A stretch of DNA of 39,501 nucleotides, from the NCBI GenBank assembly GCA_040880805.1, contig JBBDHW010000057.1, positions 1 to 39,501 of the forward strand, written 5' to 3'. Below are positions 24,311 through 32,920 of the stretch, one piece after another. Position 1 is the first letter of the stretch. Each line of letters starts with the position of its first letter. Origin of the DNA: Acidimicrobiia bacterium. Its GTDB lineage: Bacteria > Actinomycetota > Acidimicrobiia > IMCC26256 > DASPTH01. The notes beneath the pieces are model-generated. The model was given only the letters and a program-made list of their open reading frames with translations. It was not told where the DNA came from and made no database searches. The position numbers and the translations under genes were made by a program.

Positions 24311-25024
24311 CAGCAGCGCGGCGCTCCGCAACCGGCGTTCGAGGTGGTGCTCGAGGGCGGCGAGGGCAAGGCGCTCCACGTCGACGGTGGTTGCGCTCGG
24401 CGGCTCGGCCAGCGCGTTCCGGAGCTCGCCGCCCAGGATCCGGCGGAGGAGGGCGAGCGACTCGGGCGGGAGCCGGCGGCCACCGAGGAGCCCGCACGAC
24501 TCGCAGAGCACACCCCCTTCGAAGAGGTCGAACGCGAGGAATGGACCCGCCTCGTCGGCGCAGCGCGCGCACGCGTCGAGCATCGGGTGGAACCCCTCGA
24601 GCGAGAGCAGCTTCCAGAAGAACGCCGCGCTCACCAACGAGCTGGGTTCGGCCGCCAGTGTGCGGAGTGCTCCCACCAGCATCCGGTACAGCGCGGCGTT
24701 CGGCTCGCGGTCTTGCGCGACCTGGTCGGTGGCCTCCAGCATCGTTACCGCGTGGGTGAGGCATCCGTAGTGCTCGCGCAGGCCGCGGTTGGCGTCGATG
24801 GTCTCGACCTGCGTGACGACGTCGAGCTCACTTCGTCCCCGGTAGCACTGGAGCGCGATATGGCTGGTGGGCTCGAGCCGCGCGCCGAACCGGCTCCCCG
24901 GCTTGCGGACACCCTTGGCGACGGCACGGATCTTCCCGTGCCCTCGGGCCAGGAGGGTGACGATGCGGTCGGTCTCCCCCAGCTTGATGCTGCGCAGCAC
25001 GACGCCCTGGTCCCGGTACAGCAT
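24308..25024 (-). CDS. recO: DNA repair protein RecO
   Basis: 238 aa from the ATG at 25024. The N-terminal OB fold is [20 protein letters not shown] followed by [18 protein letters not shown]. The C-terminal helical domain includes a cysteine cluster, [10 protein letters not shown] and LCESCG, the RecO zinc site. It loads RecA onto SSB-coated DNA with RecR. A TACACT element nine bases upstream and no Shine-Dalgarno suggest a very short leader. It follows uppS by 28 bases, the common recO-uppS order in Gram-positive bacteria. The protein ends in the border of the hairpin repeat. Confidence 0.93.
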   Translation of the reverse strand: MLYRDQGVVLRSIKLGETDRIVTLLARGHGKIRAVAKGVRKPGSRFGARLEPTSHIALQCYRGRSELDVVTQVETIDANRGLREHYGCLTHAVTMLEATDQVAQDREPNAALYRMLVGALRTLAAEPSSLVSAAFFWKLLSLEGFHPMLDACARCADEAGPFLAFDLFEGGVLCESCGLLGGRRLPPESLALLRRILGGELRNALAEPPSATTVDVERLALAALEHHLERRLRSAALL

Positions 25025-25033
25025 GGTTACACG

Positions 25034-25039
25034 AGTGTA
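25034..25039 (-). promoter_or_regulatory. Candidate -10 for recO
   Basis: Minus-strand TACACT lies in the 28-base gap between the uppS stop and the recO ATG, ending nine bases before the ATG. A TTGACC upstream is only 11 bases away and is too close to be its -35 partner. Confidence 0.3.
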
Positions 25040-25052
25040 GTTTGCGAGTTGG

Positions 25053-25796
25053 TCAATCGTCGTCGATTGCGCCGAAGCGGCGGTCACGGCGCTGGAACTC
25101 CCCGATGGCGTCGAACAGGTGCTGACGCCGGAAGTCGGGGAACAGCACGTCGGTGAACACGAGCTCGGAGTACGCGGCCTCCCACATCAAGAAGTTGGAC
25201 AGGCGATATTCCCCCGAAGTGCGCACGATGAGATCGGGGTCGGGCATATCTGGTGCGTACAGGTGCCGCTCGATCATCCGCTCGTCGATGCGCTTCGGAT
25301 CGAGACGTCCGTCAGCGACGTCCTGCGCGATCGCGCGCATCGCGTCGGTAAGCTCCGCGCGGCCGCCGTAGTTGAACGCGAACGTCAGCGTCATCCGGCG
25401 GTTGCGGACAGTGAGCGCTTCGCTGTCTTCGATGTTCCGCACGACGCGCCGGGGCACACGACCGCCACGCCGGCCGATGAACCGGATACGCACGCCCCGC
25501 GAGTTCAGGTCGTCGCGCCGGCGGAGCAGCAGCTCCTCGTTGAAGCGCATGAGGAACCGGACCTCGTCGATCGGGCGCCGCCAGTTCTCGGTGGAGAACG
25601 CGTAGACCGTCAGCCACCGCACACCGATGTCGAGTGCGCCCTCCACCGTGTCGAAGAGCGCCTCTTCGGCCGCGGTGTGCCCCTCGGTGCGTTTGAGGCC
25701 CCGACGCTTCGCCCACCGGCCGTTTCCGTCCATCACGATGGCGACGTGCTGGGGGATCCGGCGGGAATCGAGACCGGCCGGGAAGTCGTCGGGCAT
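25053..25796 (-). CDS. uppS: Isoprenyl transferase (undecaprenyl diphosphate synthase family)
   Basis: 247 aa. Cis-prenyltransferase motifs are complete: HVAIVMDGNGRWAKRRG with the catalytic aspartate, LTVYAFSTENWRRP, FAFNYGGRAEL, and DLIVRTSGEYRLSNFLMWEA with the isopentenyl-diphosphate site near the end. It extends prenyl diphosphates in Z configuration to make the lipid carrier for peptidoglycan and wall glycans; actinobacterial members can stop at decaprenyl or shorter lengths. Its start is 29 bases from the divergent lipid-kinase gene. Confidence 0.96.
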   Translation of the reverse strand: MPDDFPAGLDSRRIPQHVAIVMDGNGRWAKRRGLKRTEGHTAAEEALFDTVEGALDIGVRWLTVYAFSTENWRRPIDEVRFLMRFNEELLLRRRDDLNSRGVRIRFIGRRGGRVPRRVVRNIEDSEALTVRNRRMTLTFAFNYGGRAELTDAMRAIAQDVADGRLDPKRIDERMIERHLYAPDMPDPDLIVRTSGEYRLSNFLMWEAAYSELVFTDVLFPDFRRQHLFDAIGEFQRRDRRFGAIDDD

Positions 25797-25810
25797 CGCC
25801 GCAACCTACC

Positions 25811-25816
25811 TAAGCT
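25811..25816 (+). promoter_or_regulatory. Candidate -10 for lipid kinase gene
   Basis: TAAGCT (TAnnnT) ends nine bases before the ATG at 25826, with no Shine-Dalgarno between, consistent with a very short leader. The opposite-strand uppS promoter must share the same 29-base gap. Confidence 0.3.
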
Positions 25817-25825
25817 CCGCCGCGC

Positions 25826-26755
25826 ATGAGAGCGCCGACCGACCTGCCCGGGCGCTGGACCGCAGTGATCAATCCGGCAGCCGGGCGTGGCCGTGGACGC
25901 ACACAACTCCCTCACATCTCGGACGCGCTCGCCGCCGTTGACGCCGACGTGCAGATCTACGTGTCGGCCGACATGACCGACGCGATCCGGCGAGCTCGCA
26001 CCGCGTTCGACGACGGCCGCGGCGTGGTGGCGTGCGGCGGCGACGGCCTCGTGTGCGCCCTTGCCGGGCTCGCGGCCGACCACGGGGGAGTGCTCGCGAT
26101 CGTGCCCGCGGGATCGGGGAACGACTTCGCCCGCCATCTCGACATTCCGCGCGACGACGCCGCGGCCGCGGCTGCATTGCTGCGAACCGGTCGCGTCGAG
26201 CACGTCGACCTCTGTCGCGCCGAGACCGCCGACGGCACGAGCGCATGGTCGACCACCGTGGCGAACGCGGGCTTCGACGCCGAAGCCAACCGCTGGGCGA
26301 ACACGATCGACTGGGTGGGAGGCACGCCGCTCTACGTGCTCGCGACGCTCCGAACGCTCGCTTCCTACCGTCCGCAGCGCGTGCGCATCACCGTCGATGG
26401 CGACATCCTCGACAGCCGTGTCTGGCTGGTCGCGGTCGGCAACACACGAAGCTACGCGGGCGGCATGATCATCACGCCTGATGCCGCGCTCGACGACGGC
26501 CTGCTCGACGTGTGCGTGGTCGGCCGCGTGTCGCGCGGCGACTTCTTGCGCACGTTCCCCAAAGTGTTCGACGGAACCCACACGCGTCACCCCGGGGTCA
26601 CGATGCGACGGGGGAAGCGCGTGACGATCGAGATGCCCGAGGCGGTGGGATCGGCCGAGCTCTGGGCGAGCGGCGAGCGCGTGGGACCGCTTCCCGCGCG
26701 CCTCGACGCCGTACCGGACGCGGTGCGTGTGGTCACGCGTCCGACGATCAGGTGA
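25826..26755 (+). CDS. Diacylglycerol/sphingosine kinase family protein (DagK/YegS-like)
   Basis: 309 aa. The DAGK catalytic domain is clear: VINPAAGRGRGRTQLPHISD at the N-terminus, VACGGDGLVCALAG with the GGDG nucleotide loop (usually GGDGT), and VPAGSGNDFARHL. The C-terminal beta domain contains TTVANAGFDAEAN, VAVGNTRSYAGGMIITPDA and GLLDVCVVG. Such enzymes phosphorylate diacylglycerol or related lipids at the membrane. The lipid is not predictable here. The 3' end overlaps the convergent cupredoxin gene by eight bases. Confidence 0.92.
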   Translation: MRAPTDLPGRWTAVINPAAGRGRGRTQLPHISDALAAVDADVQIYVSADMTDAIRRARTAFDDGRGVVACGGDGLVCALAGLAADHGGVLAIVPAGSGNDFARHLDIPRDDAAAAAALLRTGRVEHVDLCRAETADGTSAWSTTVANAGFDAEANRWANTIDWVGGTPLYVLATLRTLASYRPQRVRITVDGDILDSRVWLVAVGNTRSYAGGMIITPDAALDDGLLDVCVVGRVSRGDFLRTFPKVFDGTHTRHPGVTMRRGKRVTIEMPEAVGSAELWASGERVGPLPARLDAVPDAVRVVTRPTIR

Positions 26756-27134
26756 TGGTGAGCGTGCCTTCCATGCCCTGCGCGCGGTGGCCGGGGATGT
26801 CGCAGTAGAAGGTGTACTTCCCTGGCTTCAGGTCGATCTTCTTCGAGGACGTCTGCCCGCTGCTGACCTCCATCTGGAAGCCCGGCACCTTCCCGTTGTC
26901 GAACACGAGGGTGTGCAGGCCTTCCACGCCGTCGAGCTCGAGCTCCACCACCTCCGATTTCGCGGTGGGCTTGTCGGGCTTGAAGTAGAAGTTCCCCGCC
27001 TCGATCTTCAAGGTGTCCTGCGCGGGGCCCGTGGGTTCCTTGTACGACTGCCCACCGCCGTCGCCGCCCCCGCCACAGGCCGCGAGGAGCAACACGCCGG
27101 CCGCGAAGCCAACGAGTGGCCGGAAACGGATCAC
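26748..27134 (-). CDS. Cupredoxin-domain lipoprotein
   Basis: 128 aa from a GTG overlapping the previous stop (GTGA). The N-terminus is a lipoprotein signal with lipobox LLAAC (acylated Cys20), then a glycine-rich spacer. The C-terminal domain is a small plastocyanin-like cupredoxin: LHTLVFDNG supplies the first histidine, and YCDIPGHRAQGM supplies Cys, His and Met, a complete type 1 copper site. It would sit on the outer face of the membrane as an electron carrier or copper-binding factor. It is the last gene of the oxidase operon. Confidence 0.9.
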   Translation of the reverse strand: MIRFRPLVGFAAGVLLLAACGGGGDGGGQSYKEPTGPAQDTLKIEAGNFYFKPDKPTAKSEVVELELDGVEGLHTLVFDNGKVPGFQMEVSSGQTSSKKIDLKPGKYTFYCDIPGHRAQGMEGTLTIT

Positions 27135-27859
27135 GGGACGGTGAGCGTGGCTTCCATGCCCGCAGCGCGGTGCCCGGGGATGTCGCAGTAGAAGACGTAC
27201 TGGCCCGGCTTCAGGTCGACGTCGCCCTTTTCCTTCCCGGACGTCGCGAGCTTGAATCCGGCGAGCTTCGGGTCGGTGAACACGAGGGTGTGGCCGGCCT
27301 CGCCGGTGTAGTTGATCGCGATCACGCCAGCCGTATCGACGGTGTACTCCTTGGCGTCGAACTTGGTGCCCGGCCCCGCGATCACGTCGAGCGTCGCGAC
27401 CGGCGGGGTCGTCGGCTTCACGTAGCCGGTCGCTGCCCCCTCCTCGCCGCTCTCGAGACTCGGACCGAGCGTGAGGAGCCCGCCCGAGACGACGATCACG
27501 AGCACGAAGCCCATGATCATCGCGAGCGACGACGTGCGCAGCCGCGGGATCGCCGAGATGATCGCGGCACCCGCGAGGATCGCGACGGTGACGAGGGAAC
27601 CGATGATCAGCGCCGAGGTGGAGTCGCCCGCCAGGAAGATCCGCGAGATGTTCAGCGCGTAGAGACCGACCGCCAGGATGCACAGCCACGGAAGCACCAG
27701 CGGCAGCAGCAACCGGTCCTTGATCGGGCCTTCGGGCTCGAGCGGTCCGGCGAGCTCCGGCTGATCGGCACCGGCATCCTCGACACCGGCATCCTCGACA
27801 CCGGCATCCTCGGCACCGACATCCTTCGCATCGGCGTCGGTGATGGTGGCGTCGGTCAT
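27131..27859 (-). CDS. Membrane-bound cupredoxin protein
   Basis: 242 aa. The N-terminal 35 residues are an acidic repeat of VEDAG units. Three hydrophobic helices follow at roughly 50-75, 83-103 and 112-132. The last 100 residues are a cupredoxin: AGHTLVFTDP gives the first His, and YCDIPGHRAAGM gives Cys, His and Met. The domain is closely similar to that of the next gene, suggesting duplication. Its ATG overlaps the ctaG stop (ATGA). Probable roles are electron transfer to, or copper delivery for, the oxidase; neither is proven. Confidence 0.88.
   Translation of the reverse strand: MTDATITDADAKDVGAEDAGVEDAGVEDAGADQPELAGPLEPEGPIKDRLLLPLVLPWLCILAVGLYALNISRIFLAGDSTSALIIGSLVTVAILAGAAIISAIPRLRTSSLAMIMGFVLVIVVSGGLLTLGPSLESGEEGAATGYVKPTTPPVATLDVIAGPGTKFDAKEYTVDTAGVIAINYTGEAGHTLVFTDPKLAGFKLATSGKEKGDVDLKPGQYVFYCDIPGHRAAGMEATLTVP
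27769..27828 (-). repeat. Four 15-base tandem repeats in the cupredoxin gene
   Basis: The unit CACCGGCATCCTCGA (plus strand) occurs twice exactly, then with one change, then with several. On the coding strand it encodes repeated GVEDA/AEDAG residues in the acidic N-terminus. Unit copy number could vary by slippage without breaking the frame. Confidence 0.85.
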
Positions 27860-28710
27860 CTCCTCAATCCCATCTCGGTGAGCTCACGATCGAGCTCGGC
27901 AAGCCCATGCCGCGGGTTGTTCGCGCGGTCCTCCTCCGCCGCCCACCGGAAGAACACGACCGCGATGACCATCCACAGTAGAAGTCCTGCACCGATCTTC
28001 ATGATCAGCCCGGCGAGCTGCTGGTCTTGGAGCGTCGACAGACCGAACAGGTGCGGCACGTGTTCGTAGAACTTGTAGAGCGGAGCCGTTCCGAACGTGA
28101 GGAACGACGCCGGCACGGTGGGCACCACCGACCATGCGAACAGGTAGAGCATCCGGAGCACGGGCTGGAGCCGCGGGATCTCGGGGAGCGGGCTCAGCAC
28201 CGGCAGCCACACGATCAACGACGACACGAACAGCACCGCGTGGAGCGAGAAGTGCACGACCGCCGAGTTCAAGCTCTCGTTCACCATCCACGGCCAGTGC
28301 GTGACCACCAGGACTAGGTTGAACACGAGCAACGCGGGCACGAACCGGGCGAGCGTCCGGACCGCGCGCAGGAGTGCCGGCGGCTGGAGCACCCACCGCA
28401 TCAGCCACGCGGGAGTGCCGAGCAGGAGCAGCGGCGCGGCGACCATCGCGAACGTCAGGTGCTGCACCATGTGGACGCTGTAGTTGTACCGCTCGGCGAT
28501 GTCGTGGATCGGCCAGTCGGACGCGAGCCACACCGCGAAAACACCGAGCGACCAGCACACCACCTGGAACCGCGTAACGACCGGACGCGCCGGCGCGAGG
28601 CGCGGGCCGAGGCGAGTGACCGCGATGGCGTAGCCCGAGGCGAGCATGCCCACGATGAGCCACACGTCGGGATGAGCCGACCACGTCGGGAAGGCGACCG
28701 CGCCGGGCAT
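27856..28710 (-). CDS. ctaG: Cytochrome c oxidase assembly protein CtaG (caa3 type)
   Basis: 284 aa with about seven predicted membrane helices (for example VWLIVGMLASGYAIAV and ALLVFNLVLVVTHWPWMV). HMVQHLTFAMVAAPLLLLG, HWPWMVNESLNSAVVHFSLH and WLPVLSPLPEIPRL are typical of the Caa3_CtaG family, in which histidines probably handle copper during assembly of the oxidase. It lies 13 bases after the subunit IV gene and overlaps the downstream cupredoxin start. This is the Gram-positive CtaG, unrelated to Cox11. Confidence 0.93.
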   Translation of the reverse strand: MPGAVAFPTWSAHPDVWLIVGMLASGYAIAVTRLGPRLAPARPVVTRFQVVCWSLGVFAVWLASDWPIHDIAERYNYSVHMVQHLTFAMVAAPLLLLGTPAWLMRWVLQPPALLRAVRTLARFVPALLVFNLVLVVTHWPWMVNESLNSAVVHFSLHAVLFVSSLIVWLPVLSPLPEIPRLQPVLRMLYLFAWSVVPTVPASFLTFGTAPLYKFYEHVPHLFGLSTLQDQQLAGLIMKIGAGLLLWMVIAVVFFRWAAEEDRANNPRHGLAELDRELTEMGLRR

Positions 28711-28723
28711 CAGGCGCTTCCAC

Positions 28724-29152
28724 TCACGCGATGCCGTGCAGCGTGGCGAGCACGATCAGGTACAGGAGGATCGCCGCAGCCGAACCCAGGATGAAGAAAC
28801 GCCGGAACACCGGCTGGTCGGTGCGCAGGTGCATGTACCACGCGGCGACGAGGAAGAACTTCACGAACGCCATGCCGAGGAGCAGCACCACGATGAGACC
28901 GTCGGGGATCGTGCCCTCGGTGTAGGAAACCGCGATCTCGATCGCGGTGATCACCACGAGCACCACCGCGACCATCACGTACTGGATCGGCGTGGGGTGG
29001 GGTCGCAGCTCGCCCGGAAGCAGGCCCGGCGCCGACGTGGTCATCTCCGCGGGCAGGTGCTCCTCCGGCAGATGCTCCTGTGGCCGCTCGATGGCGCGCT
29101 CGACCTCGGGTTCCGTCGTGGCCACGATGCCCTCGCCGCTCTCTTCGGTCAC
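28724..29152 (-). CDS. ctaF: Cytochrome c oxidase subunit IV-like protein
   Basis: 142 aa from a GTG seven bases after the ctaE stop. A soluble acidic N-terminus of about 55 residues precedes three helices: YVMVAVVLVVITAIEIAV, LIVVLLLGMAFVKFFLVAAW and FFILGSAAAILLYLIVLA. YMHLRTDQPVFRRFF between helices 2 and 3 is the conserved signature of the prokaryotic subunit IV family (COX4_pro). It is a small accessory subunit of the oxidase. Confidence 0.88.
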   Translation of the reverse strand: MTEESGEGIVATTEPEVERAIERPQEHLPEEHLPAEMTTSAPGLLPGELRPHPTPIQYVMVAVVLVVITAIEIAVSYTEGTIPDGLIVVLLLGMAFVKFFLVAAWYMHLRTDQPVFRRFFILGSAAAILLYLIVLATLHGIA

Positions 29153-29159
29153 GGCCCGC

Positions 29160-29801
29160 CTACTTCGGGATCAGGTAGATGACGGTGAAGATGACGATCC
29201 ACACCACGTCGACGAAGTGCCAGTAGAGCCCCGCGACCTCGATCCGTTCGGAGTCGGCCTGCGTCATGCGGCCCTGCATCGCGAGGCCCCAGAGCGAGAT
29301 CAGCCACACGATGCCAACGGTGACGTGCGCACCGTGGAGACCGGTGAGCACGTAGAAGCTCGACCCGAATGTGCTGGTGTCGAGGTTGAGCCCTTGCCGC
29401 GTGAACTCGGTGAACTCGAAGATCTGGCCCCCGATGAACGTCGCCCCGAACAGCGCGGTGGCCATGATCCAGATACGGAACCTGCGCATCTCGCCACGCT
29501 GGATCGACGACAGCGCGAGCACCATCGTGAGGCTGCTCATCAGCAGGATGAACGACGTGACCGACGTGAACGGGATGTTGAACACGTCGGCGGGCGTGGG
29601 GCCCTTCTGGTTCCCGCGGTCGCGGTAGAGCAGGAACGTGGAGATGAACGCGCCGAAGAACAGGCAGTCGGACGACAGGAACAGCCACATCCCGAGCTTC
29701 GGGTTGACGACACCGGTGTGGGTGTCGTGCGCCCCGTTGCCGTGGTCCGCGGCCGGCGGGACCGCCGGTAGCTCGCGCTCGGCCTGCTCGATGGCGGCCA
29801 T
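29160..29801 (-). CDS. ctaE: Cytochrome c oxidase subunit III
   Basis: 213 aa, with five helices rather than the seven of the mitochondrial form, as is usual for actinobacterial CtaE. Conserved features include KLGMWLFLSSDCLFFGAFIS, ATFIGGQIFEFTEF and LTGLHGAHVTVGIVWL, and the C-terminal EVAGLYWHFVDVVWIVIF. Its ATG shares one base with the ctaD stop (TGATG). Subunit III stabilises the catalytic core and the proton-entry side. Confidence 0.95.
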   Translation of the reverse strand: MAAIEQAERELPAVPPAADHGNGAHDTHTGVVNPKLGMWLFLSSDCLFFGAFISTFLLYRDRGNQKGPTPADVFNIPFTSVTSFILLMSSLTMVLALSSIQRGEMRRFRIWIMATALFGATFIGGQIFEFTEFTRQGLNLDTSTFGSSFYVLTGLHGAHVTVGIVWLISLWGLAMQGRMTQADSERIEVAGLYWHFVDVVWIVIFTVIYLIPK

Positions 29802-31732
29802 CAGTGCTCCGTCCCCGGCTCGGTGCCCGGCTCCAGACCCCACGCGTAGACGCCGAACAGGATCAGCACCAGCCCCGGCACGAGGAACCACGGGTTGAGG
29901 AAGACCGCCGCGTAGCCGAGGAAGGGCAGGCCCGCCGCCACGACCAAGGGGTAGAAGGACGGCGACGGCATGTGGATGCCGTGCCCCGCGTGCGCGTCGT
30001 CGACGATCGCCACCTCGGCTTCGGCGTCGTCGACCGCGCCGCCTGCGGGGAGGTGAACGAGCCGGCCGTCGGCGTCCTCGGTGTACTTGCGGTGCCACCA
30101 GTCGTCACGCGCTTCGACACGTGGGACGTCGGCGAAGTTGTACTCGGGAGGGGGCGACGAGATCGACCACTCGAGCGACCGACCGTCCCACGGGTCGCTG
30201 GACGCAATCGGACCGCGGCGCGCGGTGTAGATCACGTTGACGAGGAACAACAGCGTCGCGAGCGCGATGACGAACGCGCCGATCGTCTCGAGCAGGTTGA
30301 GCATGTCCCACCCGTAGCCCGGCTCGTAGGTGTACGTGCGTCGCGGCATCCCGACGAGGCCGACGATGTGCATCGGGAAGAACGTGAGGTTGAACCCGAT
30401 GAGCATCGCCCAGAAGGTGAGCTTTCCCATCCTCTCGTCGAGCATCCGCCCGAAGATCTTCGGCCACCAGTAGAAGAACCCCGAGAAGACGCCGAAGATC
30501 AGCCCACCGAACAGCACGTAATGGAAGTGCGCGACCACGAAGTAGGTGTCGGTCTGCTGCGTGTCGCTGGGCACGATCGAGTGCAGGACGCCCGAGAGAC
30601 CGCCGAGGGTGAACATCGCGATGAAGCCGAGCGAGAACAGCATCGCGGTGGTGAGTTTCACCGCGCCGCCGTATACGGTGCCCAGCCAGTTGAAGATCTT
30701 CACGCCGGTGGGTATGGCGATCAGCATCGTGGACAGCCCGAACGCGGAGATCGCCACCGGGCCGAGACCGGTCGCGAACATGTGGTGCGCCCACACGCCC
30801 CACCCGAGGAAGCCGATGGCGATCCCGGAGAACACCACCACCGAGTAGCCGAACAGCGGCTTCCGCGAGTACACCGGCAGCACCTCGGACACGATGCCCA
30901 TGCCCGGCAGGATCAGGATGTACACCTCGGGATGGCCGAACAGCCAGAAGAGATGCTGGTACAGCAAGGGGTCGCCACCCTGGGACGCCAGGAAGAACGT
31001 GGTGTCGAAGTTGCGGTCGAAGAACACCATGATCATCGCCGAGGTGACGATCGGCATCGCGAACAAGGTGAGGAACGCGACCACCAACATCATCCACGTG
31101 AACACGGGCATTCGCATGAGCGTCATGCCGGGTGCGCGCATGTTGAGGACCGTGACGATGAAGTTGATCGCGGCCGACGTGGAGCCGATGCCGAGGAGCA
31201 CGATGCCGGCAACCCAGAAGTCGGGTCCGTGGCCCGGCAACGTTCCCGTGGAGAGTGGGCTGCTGGTGAGCGGCGCGTAGCCGAACCAGCCACCGTTCGG
31301 AGCACCCCCGAAGAGGAACCCCGAGTAGATGAACAGCCCTCCGAAGAGGACGACCCAGTAGCCGAACATGTTGAGGCGCGGGAAGGCCACGTCGCGCGCG
31401 CCGATCTGCAGCGGGATGAAGTAGTTGCCGAACGCGACCGCCAACGGCATACCCACGAGGAACACCATCGTGGTGCCGTGCATCGTGAACATCGTGTTGT
31501 ACTGCGACGCGGTGAGCACTGTGCCGTTGGGGCCCGCGAGCTGGAGCCGGATCAGGAGCGCCTCGATCCCGCCCACAACGAAGAACGCGAGCGCGGTACC
31601 TCCGTACATGATCGCGATCTTCTTGTGGTCGACCGTGGTGAACCAGCTCGAGAAGCCGGTGGTCGACTTCGGGCGCCGAAGGATGAGCGGCCGAGGAGGT
31701 GCCAGCGGGGCGGTTTCGGTAAAGGTGCTCAC
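29801..31732 (-). CDS. ctaD: Cytochrome c oxidase subunit I, with C-terminal extension
   Basis: 643 aa from the GTG that overlaps the ctaC stop (GTGA). Heme and copper ligands are visible: FTMHGTTMVFLV (heme a), GHPEVYILILPG with the His-Tyr cross-link pair, WAHHMFATG (Cu-B), and VVAHFHYVLFGG (heme a3 and a). HPEVY and the D-channel-type FGNYFIPLQIGARDVAFPR place it among A-type heme-copper oxidases. After the twelve-helix core there is an extension of about 120 residues with two further helices (SFYPLVVAAGLPFLGYAAV and WFLVPGLVLILFGVYAWGL), ending in a short repeated acidic tail. Such fusions are known in caa3-type enzymes. It is the catalytic subunit for oxygen reduction. Confidence 0.96.
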   Translation of the reverse strand: MSTFTETAPLAPPRPLILRRPKSTTGFSSWFTTVDHKKIAIMYGGTALAFFVVGGIEALLIRLQLAGPNGTVLTASQYNTMFTMHGTTMVFLVGMPLAVAFGNYFIPLQIGARDVAFPRLNMFGYWVVLFGGLFIYSGFLFGGAPNGGWFGYAPLTSSPLSTGTLPGHGPDFWVAGIVLLGIGSTSAAINFIVTVLNMRAPGMTLMRMPVFTWMMLVVAFLTLFAMPIVTSAMIMVFFDRNFDTTFFLASQGGDPLLYQHLFWLFGHPEVYILILPGMGIVSEVLPVYSRKPLFGYSVVVFSGIAIGFLGWGVWAHHMFATGLGPVAISAFGLSTMLIAIPTGVKIFNWLGTVYGGAVKLTTAMLFSLGFIAMFTLGGLSGVLHSIVPSDTQQTDTYFVVAHFHYVLFGGLIFGVFSGFFYWWPKIFGRMLDERMGKLTFWAMLIGFNLTFFPMHIVGLVGMPRRTYTYEPGYGWDMLNLLETIGAFVIALATLLFLVNVIYTARRGPIASSDPWDGRSLEWSISSPPPEYNFADVPRVEARDDWWHRKYTEDADGRLVHLPAGGAVDDAEAEVAIVDDAHAGHGIHMPSPSFYPLVVAAGLPFLGYAAVFLNPWFLVPGLVLILFGVYAWGLEPGTEPGTEH

Positions 31733-32862
31733 TTCTGCTCCAACAGGAAGTCGGCGATCTGCTCGGCGTCGGCGCGCGACATCTTGGGCTGACCCAACGG
31801 GACGTTCTCGATGAACGACGGCATCCCGATACAGCCGTTCACGGGTGACGGCCGGCACTTGTCCGATTCGGTCTGCATCGGGATCATCGACGGCGCGTTC
31901 ATGACCCAGTTCACGAGGTTCTTCTTGTTCAGCTCGTACGTTGCGCTCGCGAAGTAGTCACGGCTCGCGAGATGCGTGAGGTTCGGGCCGTACGAGGGCG
32001 CGGCGGCATTGTCGAAGCTGTGGCAGCTCGTGCACTGGTACTTGGTCGCGATCAGCTCCTGTGCCGGTCCGGCCGGTTTCTGGTCGGCGCCCTCTCCCGC
32101 GTAGAGGGGCTGCACCGGTCCCTGCTGCTGTTCGCTCACCCACTCCTCGAAATCAGACCGCGTCATTGCGATCACGCGGAACCGCATGTTGGCGTGCGAG
32201 AGCCCGCAGTACTCCTTGCACTGGCCGAGATAGGTCCCGGGTTTGTCGGCGTCCAACGTGAGCTCGTTCGTACGCCCGGGAACGACATCGACCGTACCGG
32301 CGAGCTCGGGGACCCAGAAGCTGTGGATCACGTTGCAGATGTTGTCCTCGCACGCCTTCAGCTCGAGGTGCACCTTGCGACCCGTGGGGATGACGAGCTC
32401 GTCGGCGGTGACGACCTTCGCGTCGGTGTACTCGAACTGCCACCACCACTGCTTGCCGACGACGGTGACCTGCAGCGCATCGGCGTCCGGTTGATCGGCG
32501 AGATCGAAGATGGTGCTGATCGTGGGCACCGCGATGACCGCCAAGAGGAGCGCGGGCACGATCGTCCAGCCGAGCTCGAGCCTCGTGTTCCCGTGGATCT
32601 GCTTCGGGTTGTCGTTGACACCTTCGCGGTAGCGGAACCTGATCGCGAAGTACACGGTCGCGACGATGATGAGGATGCCGACGACGATTGCGATGATCGC
32701 GATCGGCCAGAAGAGGTTGTTGATCGTCTTCGCGTCGTGGCCCTTGGGCTGGAGCGCGTTCTGACGGTTGTTCTTCACCTCGCTGCAGCCGGCGAGGACG
32801 AGCGACACGGCGACGGCCGTGGCCAGGAAGAGCCGGCGCGGTCTCCAGCTTCGTGGCGTCAT
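31729..32862 (-). CDS. ctaC: Cytochrome c oxidase subunit II fused to cytochrome c
   Basis: 377 aa from the ATG at 32862 (GGAAGGGG just upstream). A lipobox LVLAGC places the acylated cysteine at C26. Two helices follow (PIAIIAIVVGILIIVATVYF and ELGWTIVPALLLAVIAVP). The Cu-A domain carries the aromatic patch VGKQWWWQFEYTD and the binuclear copper site GQCKEYCGLSHANMRF. A C-terminal class I cytochrome c domain has CTSCH at about 285 and a likely axial methionine in IGMPSF. This makes a caa3-type oxidase that needs no separate soluble cytochrome c. It is the first gene of the ctaC-D-E-F-G-cupredoxin operon. Confidence 0.96.
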   Translation of the reverse strand: MTPRSWRPRRLFLATAVAVSLVLAGCSEVKNNRQNALQPKGHDAKTINNLFWPIAIIAIVVGILIIVATVYFAIRFRYREGVNDNPKQIHGNTRLELGWTIVPALLLAVIAVPTISTIFDLADQPDADALQVTVVGKQWWWQFEYTDAKVVTADELVIPTGRKVHLELKACEDNICNVIHSFWVPELAGTVDVVPGRTNELTLDADKPGTYLGQCKEYCGLSHANMRFRVIAMTRSDFEEWVSEQQQGPVQPLYAGEGADQKPAGPAQELIATKYQCTSCHSFDNAAAPSYGPNLTHLASRDYFASATYELNKKNLVNWVMNAPSMIPMQTESDKCRPSPVNGCIGMPSFIENVPLGQPKMSRADAEQIADFLLEQK

Positions 32863-32920
32863 ATCCCCTTCCAGCGCCGCCCGCGTCCTGCGCGGCGTCG
32901 ACTGATCCGAGCGCGTCGGC

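Noticed and set aside
22800-24764. 654-aa version of GlyS
   Set aside because: The extra 213 residues are Arg/Pro-rich antisense of recO and the hairpin repeat; the known N-terminus starts at 24125.
29804-31792. 662-aa open frame on the plus strand
   Set aside because: Antisense of ctaD, with low-complexity Arg/Glu/His content; ctaD shows all heme and copper ligands.
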